Assembly: GCA_003255065.1 (NCBI GenBank)
Contig: QAOA01007606.1
Span: 62,001 to 126,000 of the forward strand
Origin: Cercis canadensis
Lineage: Eukaryota > Streptophyta > Magnoliopsida > Fabales > Fabaceae
Reading direction: 5' to 3'
Length of the DNA stretch: 64,000 bases
The translations under genes were made by a program, and so were the position numbers. The notes below the pieces were generated by a model. That model saw only the letters and a program-made list of their open reading frames with translations, did no database searches and was not told the origin of the DNA. Shown piece by piece: positions 12,118 to 24,105 of the stretch (its first letter is position 1; every line of letters begins with the position of its first letter).

Positions 12118-12123
12118 AAAACT

Positions 12124-13520
12124 TCTTATGAGAAAACGGAGCGCAAGTGCACACTATCATTTTACAAGTAATATAATAAAAATGAGTTATCGTTTCTATG
12201 TTATTAATTATCGAAATTGGGTTAACGCCAATTTTATCTGATCAATTAATTAAGGAGAAGTTGCAAGAATAAACTAAATAAACTTAAAGTAAGCAAAAAC
12301 GAATAAAAATCAAGAATTAATATAGAGAGAAAGTCTAAGGTTTCTAGTTTCACCATAATTAATCCTGATTTTCATTCCTTATTTAGTTAATCTAGTTTAT
12401 CTTCCTAATTGCTAGCCAAGACTCTCTAAATTATTCATTAGCCTCTCCCAAAGTCTAGTGAAAATATTCTTAAGTCATGAACCCACTATATTCCTCTGTA
12501 AATTTCAAATAACTAGAAAATTCATTCAATTCTATGGATATCTTTAATTGACTAAACAGACCATAGAGGTATATCCCTATCCTACATGCAACCTATGGTA
12601 TTTATCCCAATGAACTAGACACACAAATCTCCTTCTGGTTTCATTGTGATTAACCTATCAACTAATTAGTGATCAGGCAATTAGAAGTATGAAAATAAAA
12701 AATAAACACTCAAGTAGAAAAGATAAAATCATAAATTAATTTTAAAAGAAATTATAATCATTCATAGTTAGGTTACATCGTAGCCCTAAAAAGAAAGAAA
12801 TTAGCTCATGACTACAAAATAAAACATAATTGAAGAAATTCTAGACATAGATGAAAAAGAAAGATAATAAAAACTCAGTATGGATCCAAGAATAGCTACT
12901 GCTAATCCTCCTCTCCAAGGTTTGTCTTGCCTCTTCTTTGCTCTCTAAAATGTCTAAAACTTCTTTTTTTTTTTTTCTAAAACCTAAAAGTCCTATTTAT
13001 ACTATTGTTACAAAATCCTAATTTAATTAAGGTAAAAATCGTCACCACCTTAAGGAAAATGTCCAAATGTTGTTGCTCTTGAATGAAGGTACTGTTGTAC
13101 TTGACTTCTGGTGGATTGAGAAGTTACGAGCGCTGAGGCCCTTGTGCCTTGGCGCTGAGGCCCTTGGCCTCTGAGTATGCTAGAGAAAAACTAAAGGAGA
13201 GCTGGGGCTCTTGGTTTCAATGGTTGGGGCTCTTGGTTTCAAGGGCTGGGGCCCTTGCTTTGTGACTTTAAGCGCTGAGTCTCTGAAGAATAAGAGCTAA
13301 GGCTCTAAGTCTCTGGAGTTGAGGCCCTCTCTTTACTAGAACTTTGGCATTCTTTTTTGTCCAAATTCATCCATTTTACTTCAAAACATAAAATATTTCA
13401 AAATCTTCTAGGCCTACAAAAATAACACAAAAAATATATTATTTATTAATAAAAGTTCTCAAGAACACACAAAATATTAAATTACAATTATCTAAAAGTG
13501 GGTATAAAATCCACTAAGGA
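12124..13520 (-). mobile_element. Athila element 1, 5' LTR (about 1.4 kb)
   Basis: This is the 5' LTR for the minus-strand element because the primer-binding site and gag lie immediately to its left. Its 13520 edge is less regular than expected (TCCTTAGTG instead of TGTTAAGTG on the minus strand), suggesting decay. A TATA-like motif on the minus strand is at 12994-13001. GCGCTGAGGC repeats occur at about 13130-13310. The same edge is found at 581 in the duplicated copy. Confidence 0.75.
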
Positions 13521-13718
13521 CTATTATTGTGTTTTGATACATAATCTTGCTCAACCAGTCCGAAGTTGTGGAACTAACTTATGATTTTAACCATTGTGAA
13601 AATATAAACAAAACAAAAACATAATTATTCCAAGTGTCAAACACCCAAATAGTTGACAAACTTCTTTGTCTAATTGGGTAAACATTACAATGTTTAAAAG
13701 TTTATTTAAAATATCTAT

Positions 13719-15681
13719 AGAGCAAGTGCACCGGGAAGGATGGTTATATGGCTTTGAAGCTTGACATGAGTAAGGCAAATGATTAGGTAGAGTGGGGTTT
13801 TTTGGAGGCCATGATGAGGAAATTGGGGTTTGCCGAGATATGGGTGAGCATCATTATGTCCTATATTTTCATGGTCTCTTATTCTGTGATTTTGAATGGC
13901 ATGCAACATGGTCTAATTCTTCCTAGTTGAGGGTTGAGACAAGGTGACCCTCTATCCCCTATCTACTTTTGCTTTATGCAAAGGGTATGAGTGCTTTATT
14001 ACAAGATGCAGAGGTCCATACTGTTGTGGTAGGTGTGAAAGTTTGTAGAGAGGCTCCATCGGTTTCACATTTTTTTTTTTTTTGCCAATGATAGCCTAAA
14101 TTTTTTCTCGAGCTACACTGGTTGAAAGTATTGAAATCTAGCGGATCATGATTGAATATGAACAATGCTCTGGCCAAAAAATAAATATTGAGAAATATGT
14201 TATTCTCTTTAGCCCTAACTACCGGCAACTAGATAGGGATAGCGTCATGCATATCCCAAGAATTTCTTCTATGGCTTTTGGTGAGAAATACCTTCGCTTA
14301 CCCACCATGGTTGGTAGAAATAAACATTTTTTGTTTCAACTACTAAAAGAGAGTTTGGAAGCAGTTGCAAGGTTGGCATAAGAAGTTACTCTTTAAGGCA
14401 GGTAAAGAGATTTTGATAAATGTTATTGCCCTTTCCATACCTACATACATTATGAGTTGTTTTAGACTCTCTAAGAGTCTTTGTAATGAGTTAAATCAAC
14501 TTATGGCAAAATTCTGGTGGGGTAGCACATCAGAGGCTTCAAATATACATTGGGTAAGTTGGGATAAGATAGCTATTCTAAAAAAAATGGCAGTTTGGGA
14601 TTTAGAAACCTTGAAGATTTTAACATTTCCATGCTTGCTAAACAGGGTTGGAGATTGCTTCAAAACCCGGATTCGTTACTGGAAAAAATTCTAAAGGCTT
14701 GATACTTCCCAAGTACTAGCCTCTTAGAAGCACCTATAGGACGTAAACCTTCTTATACATGGTGAAGCATTAGAGCTGGGTTTCCTCTGTTACCGTAGGA
14801 GCTTATCTATCGCATTAGGGATGGAGAGCATGTAGTAATAGGTAGGGACCCTTGGCTGCCAGGTGGCGAAGATAACCTTGTGCATTCTTTGATCCCAGAG
14901 GAGTTGGCCATGCTTCCCATGAAGGAGCCTTTTCTGGGTGATAGAAAAGCTTGGGATGTTGTTTTCGTGAAGTTTGTTTTCAATGAAGAAGAAACGGGGC
15001 TAATTTGTGGTATACCTCTAAGCTATAGAATCCAAAGTGATAGTGCCTATTGGAAGTTTACCAAAAATAGGATGTTCACCATAAAATCTGCTTACCAGTC
15101 TTTGGTAAAGGAGAAATGTAGTGATACTACTCCACAGATGCTAGCGGTTTGGCATAGAGTTTGGAGCTTAAACCTTCCCAATAAGTACAAACATTTCATA
15201 TGGTGCTGCTATAAGAACATCTTGCTACCACTCAAGCGTTGAACGCTCATGGATTGGAGATTCCTAATGTGTATGGCCTTTGTTTAGAACACCAAGAATC
15301 TGTTCTACATGCTTTGTTTTTGTGCACAAAGGTTTGTGAAGTTTGGGAAGCGTTAAAGCTGACTTTTCGTGTTAATTCTCTTCAGGTGGACTCTTTCTCT
15401 AGCTAGTTCCTAACAAGTGGGTCATGGATGGGATGAGAGGGAATGGGCTCTTATGGTGCTTGGCGCTTACACATTATGGCAGCGGTGTAATGCAGTGAGA
15501 GTAGGAAGTTCAGCCATGCCCATACATCAAATAAGACACACTGTCGAATCCCTGTAGGAGGAGATTAGGTGTTGTCTTAGGGTTTCACCTCATCCCTCCA
15601 GTGAGCATGTAGTGCAATGGGTCAGGCCAAAAGTACCATTCCTAAAGCTAAATGTTGACCCTGCTCTGTCAACTGCTGGCA
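13719..15681 (+). mobile_element. L1-type LINE fragment, copy B
   Basis: The tandem duplicate of the L1 fragment at 782-2745, with the same truncation and nearly the same lesions. RT pieces are at 13725-14381 and 14365-14694, with FADD near 14080-14092 (here FANDS, so the first Asp of the catalytic pair is replaced by Asn). The zf-RVT domain is at 14880-15242, and the start of RNase H lies before 15681, where the copia LTR interrupts. The duplicated state means the L1 and its nested copia moved as one block. Confidence 0.82.
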
Positions 15682-15895
15682 TGGTATAAATGTATAGAGG
15701 CTGAGGAAAAGGAGATTACTTTCTCATTGTAACTTATATACACAATATGGTTAGGGTTTATTGAGAGATCAGGAAGATAAGATTAGTTGCTATACATTTG
15801 AATGAGTCAACGTAATCTATTAGTAACAACTCATAAACAACTTGCATAATAATAGTTCTTTCACTTAATTTGAAATTCAAGAGGTTACTACACCA
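15682..15895 (-). mobile_element. Copia LTR, copy B (214 bp)
   Basis: Duplicate of 2746-2964 with the same TGGTAT and ACACCA ends and the same adjacent polypurine tract. It is the 3' LTR of the minus-strand copia element. The matching 5' LTR was not found, so the element is incomplete at its 5' side. Confidence 0.75.
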
Positions 15896-18800
15896 ATACG
15901 CCCCCGCAAGATGGTGGATGACTGAACGACACCAATCTTGTTTTTGAGAAAGAGATGTTGTGGCCCTGAAAGTGGTTTGGTGAGTAAGTCTGCAAGTTGG
16001 TGACTAGATGGAACATGAGAAACCCGTTATGAACCATTAGCCACTAAATCACGAACAAAATGATAATCTATGGCAATGTTTCATCCAAGAATGGAAAACT
16101 AGATTGGCACAGAGATAGGTAGCACCAATATTGTCTAAGAAAATGTGTGGAGATCGTGGCAATGAAAGTCCTATTTCTTGTAAAAGTTGTTTGAGCCATA
16201 GTAATTCAGAATAAGTAGAAGCAATAGTTCTATATTCAGCCTCTGTCGAAGATCTAGCAACAAAAGATTCCTTATGTGTAGCCCAAGACATAGGGTTGGA
16301 ACCAAGATAGGCAATGTAAGCCCTAGTTGATTTTCTGTCAACATGATCACCAGCCCAATCCGCATCACAGTAAACAATGAGAGGAAAAGATTTGTCCTTC
16401 TGAAGGTAAAGACCATGATCAATTGTTGATTCTAAATATTGAAAGACACGTTTGAGTGCTTGAAAGTGATGGTCCTAAGGAACTTGCATGTGTTGAGCAA
16501 ATTTGTTAATAGAGAAGCTGATGTCGGGGCGAGTAAGAGCAAGATACTGCAAGGAACCAACAAGACACCGGTACAACTTATTGTCACAAGAGGAGTCATC
16601 TGCCAGTGGAGCAAGAAAGCAAGTGGTGGCCGTAGGAGTGTTCACGGGACATGTACCCTGCATGGACGCTTTGTCCAATAAGTCATGCACATATTTATGT
16701 TGTGTAAGGAAGAGACCAACATAGGTGGGGATAATTTCAACACCAAGAAAGTAACTGGGACAACCAAGATCTTTGAGAGAAAATTGTTGAGAAAGAGCTT
16801 GTTGAAATGTCTTGAGAAAAATGGGATTATTGCTCGTCAATAGTAAGTCATCAACATAAACAAGTAAGTAGGCTACTGCATTATCCTTCTTGTAAACAAA
16901 GAGAGAAGTGTCACACTTGGAGTTAGTAAAATCGAAACCCAAGAGAAAGGATTTTAAAGTATCATACCATGCACGAGGTGCCTGTTTAAGGCCATAAAGG
17001 GCCTTGTGCAATTTACAGACATGATTGGGGAATGTTGGATGTTTAAAGTCTAGAGGTTGGGCCACGTAGACTTCTTCAGTAAGAGTACCATGCAAGAAGG
17101 CATCGTTGACATCCATTTGACACATGCGCCAACCATGAGAAATAGAAAGACATAGAACAATTTTGATTGTTTGAGGACGAACTACTGGACTGAAAGTATC
17201 TTGAAAATCAAGACCAGAACGCTGATGAAAGCCCTTGGCGACAAGCCTTGCCTTGTACCATGCAATAGTACCATTCGGATTTCTCTTGAGACAAAAAAAC
17301 TCATCTGTTGCCAACAATGTTGTAAGACGAGTGAGAGGGAACAAGATCCTAAGTGGCATTTTTAAGAAAAGCCTTGAATTCATCTAACATGGCTTGCTTC
17401 CATTCTGGAGACTTGATAGCTTAAGAAACACATGTAGGTTCAACTGAAGAAGGTAAAGGATATTTGAGAACAATAAAGGCCTTTTCCGGTTTAGAAATGT
17501 CATTCTTTGACCAAGTGACCATGGGATGAATGGAGGTGGAAGGAGGAACATTACCTGAGGTTCTAGCATGGATAGCAAGAGGACTTGGTTCTGCAGCAGG
17601 AGTGAATGAGGCATCTATTTGAGAAGGAGACCCTGAGGGAGTGGTGCAAGGTACGGGGACAGGATTATGAGAAGAAGGAGTGGGGTTAAGAGAGGGGTGG
17701 GGCGGAATGAGAGAAGAGTTGGAGTGGTATGGGACACTGGTGCTGAGAGAAGAATCAAGAGAAGAAAGTAAATCCTTGGACACTGAGAGAGAAGAGTTTG
17801 ATTGGGAATGAAACTGAGGATAACGAAAAACATTTTCTACAAACTCAACATGCCTACTGGGATAAATACGATTTATGAGTGGATTAAAACAAAGATAAGC
17901 ACTTTAAGAAGAAGAATATCCAAGGAAAATGCAAGGAGATGAGCATTGATCTAGTTTGGACTTGGAGTAAGGTTTAAGCCAAGGGAAACACAAGCAGCCA
18001 AACATGCGAAGCTTAGAATAATTAGGAAAGGAACCAAAAAGAGTAGTATGGGGCGTGGACATATGAAGGAGAGGGGTAGGCATCCTATTAATCAAATAGG
18101 TGGCCGTTTGAAGGGCATAGGAGCAAAAGTGAAAGGGCAGGGAAGCTTGATAAAGCATTCACCTAGCTATTTCAACTAAGTGACGATGATGGCGTTCAGA
18201 AACACCATTATGCTCAGGGGTATGAGGGGGAGTGGTGTAATGAAAGATGCCATGCGAAGCAAGATAAGAATGAAGAGCAATAAATTCGCCACCATTATCA
18301 GTATAAAATGTTTTAATCCTGGTGTTGAATTTATTTTCTACAAGGTTCTTAAAGGTAGGAAAAATTATGGAGACATTTGATTTGTATTTCAAAGGATATA
18401 ACCAAATATACTTAGAATAATGGTCAACAAAAACGATATAGAAGCGAAAATTATCAATGAAGGACACAGGTGTTGGACCCCAGACATCAGCATACACAAC
18501 ATCAAAGGGGTTGAGTACTAGTAACAGTGGACGTGGAAAATGGTAACTTATGGCCTTTATTACAAAGACAAGAAATACAAGAAACTGGCTTCAAACTGGG
18601 AACAAGTAAATTACTAGAAGAAACAACATCAGATAAAATCCTAGAGGCTGGATGTCCAAGCCGTGAGTGCCATAAGTCCATGGTTTGTTTGATAGTAACA
18701 TGGGACACATGTAGAGGTGATGAGGGAAGTGATGGAAGCTTGTAAACATTGCCTTCATTCAACCCGCGCAGAAGAGTCGCCCCTGTGCTCAGTGCCTTTA

Positions 18801-19720
18801 CGTCAAAATAAAAAGGAAAAAATTCAATTGAGACTTGATTGTGTTTGCATAATTGAGAAACAAAAATAAGGTTTTGGTCAATTGAGGGAACATATAAAAT
18901 ATTAGAAAGCTGTAAGGGAAGAGAGGGGGTGTTTAAAGTAGTTGAACCTATGTATGAAATTTTCAAACCTGAGCCATCAACAACAATGAGCTGATCAAAA
19001 CCTGCATAGTCGGACTTGAGGGTCAGATTGGCAAAATCATTGGTCACATGGTGAGAGGCACCGGAATCCATTAGCCAATGCGTGTTGTATGGAGGGTGGA
19101 CAGCTTGAGCCATGTGAGCAATAAGTGCAGCTGGTTTAGGAGGATAGCCATGAAGCTTGTAGCATTCTTTAGCAATATGTCCACGTTTGTCACAGTATTG
19201 GCAAATAAGGGGAGTAATGGCAGTGTTTGATGGGCGTCGAAGATAAGGGGTTGAGTGTGACTATGAGTGGTTTCTAGAGTAGGAGGGTGCGTGGTTTCGT
19301 TTGGCATAGTTCACTGTGACAGGGACAGCACCACCATAGAGTCTTTCTTCTCTTTGAAAAGAGAGTTCATGATCAACAAGCTTATCAAAGAGATCATCAA
19401 AGGTAATTGGAGTCTCACGAGTGCGAAGAGAGGTAGAGATCTCTTGAAAGGAAGGACCAAGGCCACTTAGAGCATAGATAACAAGGTCAATGTCATTAAG
19501 TGGGTAGCCAATTAAAGAGAGTTCATTTGCAATACCTTTTATAGTGTTCAGGTAGTCTGAGACAGAAAACGTGCCTTTGGTGAGGGAAGCTAAACGTTCC
19601 TTGAGAGACATGACCCGGGATCGAGAACTATTGGCATAAGCCTTCTGAAGCTTGACCCATGCTTCAGCTGAGGTCTCTGCGGAAAACATGATGCTACGTG
19701 CATCAGCTTCACATGAACTT
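15896..19720 (-). pseudogene. Copia gag-pol remnant, Ale/Retrofit-like, copy B
   Basis: The most complete copy of this copia element, on the minus strand. Gag is at 19261-19689 (SRSRVMSLKERLASLTKG), with a CCHC knuckle at about 19160-19205 (CQYCDKRGHIAKEC). The protease is at about 19050-19110 (WLMDSGASHHVTND), and the integrase zinc region at about 18560-18700 (WHSRLGHPAS, then CISCLC). The integrase core at 18159-18497 shows all three acidic residues (DVWGP, TDNGGEF, HNGVSERHH). The linker HPMVTWSKNDISKPEKA is near 17500. RT is at 16475-17383 with YVDD, and RNase H at 16049-16422 (VARSSTEAEYR). Frameshifts and stops separate these pieces. Gag resumes at 23988 beyond a solo LTR. A functional copy would encode reverse transcription and integration. 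Confidence 0.88.
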
Positions 19721-20769
19721 TGTCATAACGTACCTGAAGGGCGATACGACGCAGATGACAGACTTAAAGAAAAAATATTAGTTTTCGAAAGAAAACTTGG
19801 AGTCGCCACCAATTGTATTAAGAAAATGGGAAACAATTGGAAAACCCCTTTTTAATTAAAAAAAATGGTCTGCAAACCAAAAAGGGTTCGGGAGTCTGTT
19901 TATGCGTGGGAAAGATGTTAGACACCCTACAGCATTGTCTAAAGACAGTTACCCTAAATTAATTGTGCGAACATAATATGGCAAAAAATGTGTATTTTAT
20001 TTACCCCAGAATAATGAATGATTACAAGATTGACGAAAATAAAAACAAAGAATTTAAACGTGCAATGCATGATTTTTCTACCGAGATCTAAATCCTTCCA
20101 CCCCTTCATCGCATAAAGTGACCATCCAGGGTGGCACTACCTTCACCTAGATCGGATAGAGAAAGGCATCTCATATAGGACTGACTCGCCCTATCCTCTC
20201 ATGATAAGTGAAAAGGCATACAGATACTACGCGACACAAATATATTTTTTATATGCAATACAAATGCATGATTTTAAGTATTACAAAACTTGTCTCAAAA
20301 TCTAGGAATTGAGAAATCTTAATTTACATCAAAAAATAAAAAATGAGATAAATAAAACATCATTCTTGCTCCAAGCTTGCAGCTAGATATCTTCCAGTTG
20401 GGCTTTTCAATTTGCTCATACTCATAATTACCATGAGTTGTATATAAAAATGCTCATGAATACACCAAAACACAAGTTAGGCAAGACTTAAGATTTAAAA
20501 GAAATCTACCTAAGTGAACCACACATTTAATCTCCACATGCTTCAAATGGAATAATCCAAAAACATCCGAAAATGCATAAATAAACCCTAAACAGCCCTT
20601 AAAATAGTGCAAACAATGCATGAGAACTAAACCCAAAACAGCCCCCAACTAATATTCAATACAACACCCAAACTAACCTAGTAAATAGCCTCCAAAACAG
20701 TTAAAAAAGCGTAGGTAATAAACCCCAAACAGTAGGCCGAACAGAACCTTAAACAATCGACAAAAAAAT

Positions 20770-21300
20770 GAAAAAATTATGAAAATTTCAAAAATTGAAT
20801 ATATACATCTTATGGTTCCAAAGAGACAAGAAACACTTAAATTGGAGCTCTATATCTCCAAAAAGAATCAAAAGACTACCTGTTGTCAGAAAAAATCAAC
20901 TAACTTGACAAAGTAGAAAAATAGCCAACTTTAAATGCAAACTGAGAGTAAAGTAAACATGAAAAAAATCTGAAAATTACATACATAGAATAAATACATA
21001 TTATGGTTCTAATGAGATAAGAATCATAAAATTCGGAGTTGTATAACTCCAGAAAGAAATAAAAGACTACATGCTGCCAGAGAAGATCAACAGGCTTGAC
21101 AGAGCAGAAAAATAGTGAACTTCAAATACAAACTGAGAACAGGGGACACATGAAAAAAATCTAAAAATTACTTACATTGAAGCCACAGATCTTAAGATTC
21201 TAATGAGATCAACATCACTTAATTTGGAGCCCTGCAGCTCTGGAAACAAATCAAACACTGCCTACTGCCAGAGCTGTCTGACAGCATCCGAGAATGAGAC
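20770..21300. repeat. Tandem repeat, about 190 bp x 3, within the solo LTR
   Basis: Three diverged copies are anchored by tatggttcc at 20811, tatggttct at 21002 and ttaagattct near 21192. Each is followed by a gagaca/gagataagaa-like motif, a short (a/c)ttggagct(c/g)(t/c)-type segment and a ctgccagag/ctgttgtcag-type segment. Confidence 0.7.
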
Positions 21301-21424
21301 ATACATGACTTCATTTATTTTGTGCCAAGGAATATGTAACAACATCAAAGATCACAGCAAGTAAAATGGTGAAATGATGAGCCTAATGTATTTCTTACAG
21401 CACGTACCAAACGAGAAAGCACCT

Positions 21425-22033
21425 ATGTCCTCACAAACAAGTGATAGAGCCAATAAACGAATTTTTCCTCTTAGTCATTAAAAATAGCAAAGCAGTCAAG
21501 TACAAGATGACTCCCCCTTTCAATCAAGTCTAATGGAACAAAAGTTAACAGCAACAATAGAGAGCCCAAACAGCTTGGGAACATGAGCCAAAATAGTCCC
21601 ATGACTTAGCCAAAAGCAATGCAAGAAAGACATGGAAACAAAATCAAGACAGTAACTAACTCAACCCAAACAGCCATCAATCCTACCTCTTTTTCATTCA
21701 GAAATTACTCTCAATTTTTCGTCAAAACNATGTCCTCACAAACAAGTGATAGAGCCAATAAACGAATTTTTCCTCTTAGTCATTAAAAATAGCAAAGCAG
21801 TCAAGTACAAGATGACTCCCCCTTTCAATCAAGTCTAATGGAACAAAAGTTAACAGCAGCAATAGAGAGCCCAAACAGCTTGGGAACATGAGCCAAAATA
21901 GTCCCATGACTTAGCCAAAAGCAATGCAAGAACGACATGGAAACAAAATCAGGACAGCAACTAACTCAACCCAAACAGCCATCAATCCTACCTTTTTTTC
22001 ATTCAGAAATTACTCTCAATTTTTGGTCAAAAC
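21425..22033. other. Direct duplication across a single N (21729)
   Basis: 21425-21728 is repeated almost exactly by 21730-22033, separated only by N at 21729. Both begin atgtcctcacaaacaagtga. The pattern recurs at three other Ns in the window and most simply reflects a scaffolding join between overlapping contig ends. Confidence 0.85.
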
Positions 22034-23987
22034 AACTAACAAAAGAATGCTAAAACTGGGAATCATCCACTTTGCAACAAACCCAAAACAGAGAAAGGAA
22101 CAAGTCACAAACCAGCCCTTAAACCAGTCCTAAAATAATCATCAAAGCAGTTAGCATATTACCCCTTTAACACAACCTCAATTTGTGCCAAAAGGGTATA
22201 AGGGTGAGTGCCAATAAAAAAACATTAAAGTAGTGAAGAAATATCAGCCAAATCATGCTCAATTAACCCGCATACAGCTACCATTTTGTACTCAGACCAA
22301 ACCAAAAAAAAACAACCCCTTTAATCCCAATAAAATAGCGAAAGAAAACATCTTCGAACAACACTTAATATCTTACTAAAACAACCAAGAATCTAGCTAT
22401 AAAACAGTCATAAAATCTAGCTAAAATAGCAACAAAAAAAGTGACCAGCCAGCCAAGAAAAATGAGCCACACAACTACGTAAAATGAGTCCAAAACAGCA
22501 GAAGAAAAATTGCCCAGAAAAATGCAGAACAGCAGGAAAGAAAGCCCAGAACAGCAGCAAAACAAATACACTGGAAACAGTAGAAATAATTACATCAGAA
22601 AGCAGTAAATAGATGCACCAAAATTGCCGAAGGTATATACACTAGAATTGCAGAGAATATAAGCAGAACAGCAAAGTAAAAATAAAACAGAACAACAGTA
22701 GTAAAAAGCACCCAAGCAGCATGATATACCAACTCCATATGGAACCTTATCAAGGGATGGAACACTAGATATACCAATTCCATAAATCCCACAGTAGAAA
22801 TCAAAAAAGCAAATAACCAATCAGCAGCCCCACCAATGAGAAATCTCCAGCATAGATCATCCATACCATGCTACTTGTCATTCTACCCATTCTTAAACCT
22901 GAAAAAGAATTCACAGTTATCTCACATTGAGATTAATCCCTCAATTATGCTAACATAGACATACAAAATCATCAACTTGAGTAAAATTTATGGTAAAACA
23001 AAAATCGAAGGACCAAATCAGTTAATAGAAAAAGACAGATGAAAATAATGATAGGATTTAAAAGGAAGGCCAAATCAGAGGATAAAAAAAGATACAAGAA
23101 TAATGAGGGAGAAACAAAAATCAAAATCCCATCACCGGAAACCAACATATATCAAAATTAAATAGAATTGCTATGTAAATTCCTAAGAACTTGATTCAAG
23201 ATTAGGGAAAACACACCATACCCGAAAGGATTTACTATTAAGTGTAGTATGAATAGAATCTCGTTGGTCCCTTGCCACTAGAAAAGCCTTCCTTCTCACC
23301 CAAATCCACCAAGCTTTATAGCACACAACTCAAGTCCCTCACGCATTCTCTCTTTAGCTCATTCTCTCTATCTCTCCCTCACTTTTTCTCCTTCAATCTA
23401 TAGCTCCCTCTTGCTCTGCCCTCCTCCTTCTTTCCTTTGCTTCTCGGTTTTCTGCTCTGCTTTCTCCAAAAACCGTTTTTGCTCTTCCTCCTTTCCTTAA
23501 TGCCCTATCACTGCTGAATATGTATCCTCCATCACATATATATTTTGCTCTTTTTTCTTAAATTCCCAATCTGCCCTCATTGTAACTGCCGCCCAGCCCT
23601 TTCTTCTTTTCTTTATTTGCTTTTATTTACTTAGTTGCTTAGTTATTCAATTAAAAAGAAGATAAATCAAGCTTGGACTAATGGGGAGAGAAGGAAATCT
23701 ATTTTTTGCTCTCCTATTGGCTCCTTTAGATACAATGATGCAACAATTAATTAACAAAACTTGTTTATATTTTTTATCTACTATTTACAAAAATTAAAAA
23801 ACAAAAGATGGGTCAAATAAGCTTAAATAAAAAATGGGCTAAGTTGGCATTGGATTGGGCTTAGGGTTTCTTTAATCACAAAAACCCAAACAATAAAAAA
23901 ATACTAATTAGCAATTAAGAATTTATTTTCTTTTTTTTATATATTTTTAAACCATAAGAAAAATCCGAACAAAATACGGTGTCTACA

Positions 23988-24105
23988 AACTTAAAATGGC
24001 AAGGTAGAGTAATTGATGTTGCTGAACCCAGTAATGGTAAGCTGGGTTACTAACACCTTCTTCAGCATCATCACCTTGAAGAAGAGGTGAGGGACAAGGC
24101 TTGGC
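23988..24105 (-). pseudogene. Copia copy B gag, resumed beyond the solo LTR
   Basis: On the minus strand this continues the gag frame upstream of the solo LTR insertion: PCPSPLLQGDDAEEG, then NPAYHYWVQQHQ, matching the spacing of Ale-type gag proteins. Recognisable gag ends near 24105. The N-terminal part of gag, the primer-binding site and the 5' LTR are not found. Confidence 0.75.

Larger units (their letters stand above)
6141..18253. repeat. Tandem duplication, complete unit (copy B, about 12.1 kb)
   Basis: The unit runs from a truncated Athila LTR through the Athila interior, its second LTR, the L1 fragment and part of the copia element. Its end at 18253 is set by where copy A leaves the match at 6140. 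The copia continues beyond 18253, so this copy is the parental-looking arrangement. Confidence 0.8.
19721..23987 (+). mobile_element. Solo LTR of a large gypsy-type element, 4267 bp, TSD AACTT
   Basis: It starts TGTCATAACG and ends GGTGTCTACA, flanked by AACTT on both sides (19716-19720 and 23988-23992). Removing it restores uninterrupted copia gag: minus-strand sequence from 24060 (NPAYHYWVQQHQLLYLAILS) runs on into SCEADARSIMFSAETSA. The 5' part (tggagtcgccaccaat, gggttcgggagtctg) resembles LTR heads I associate with Tat/Ogre-type gypsy elements, whose LTRs can exceed 4 kb; that assignment is tentative. It contains a 190-bp tandem repeat (about 20770-21300), an N-associated duplication (21425-22033) and a pyrimidine-rich stretch at 23330-23470. 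No internal coding region remains, as expected after LTR-LTR recombination. Confidence 0.85.

Noticed and set aside
22365..22864. Hydrophobic open frames on the minus strand that look membrane-like
   Set aside because: They are the reverse of an A-rich LTR segment; T-rich codons give Phe/Leu/Val by composition alone.
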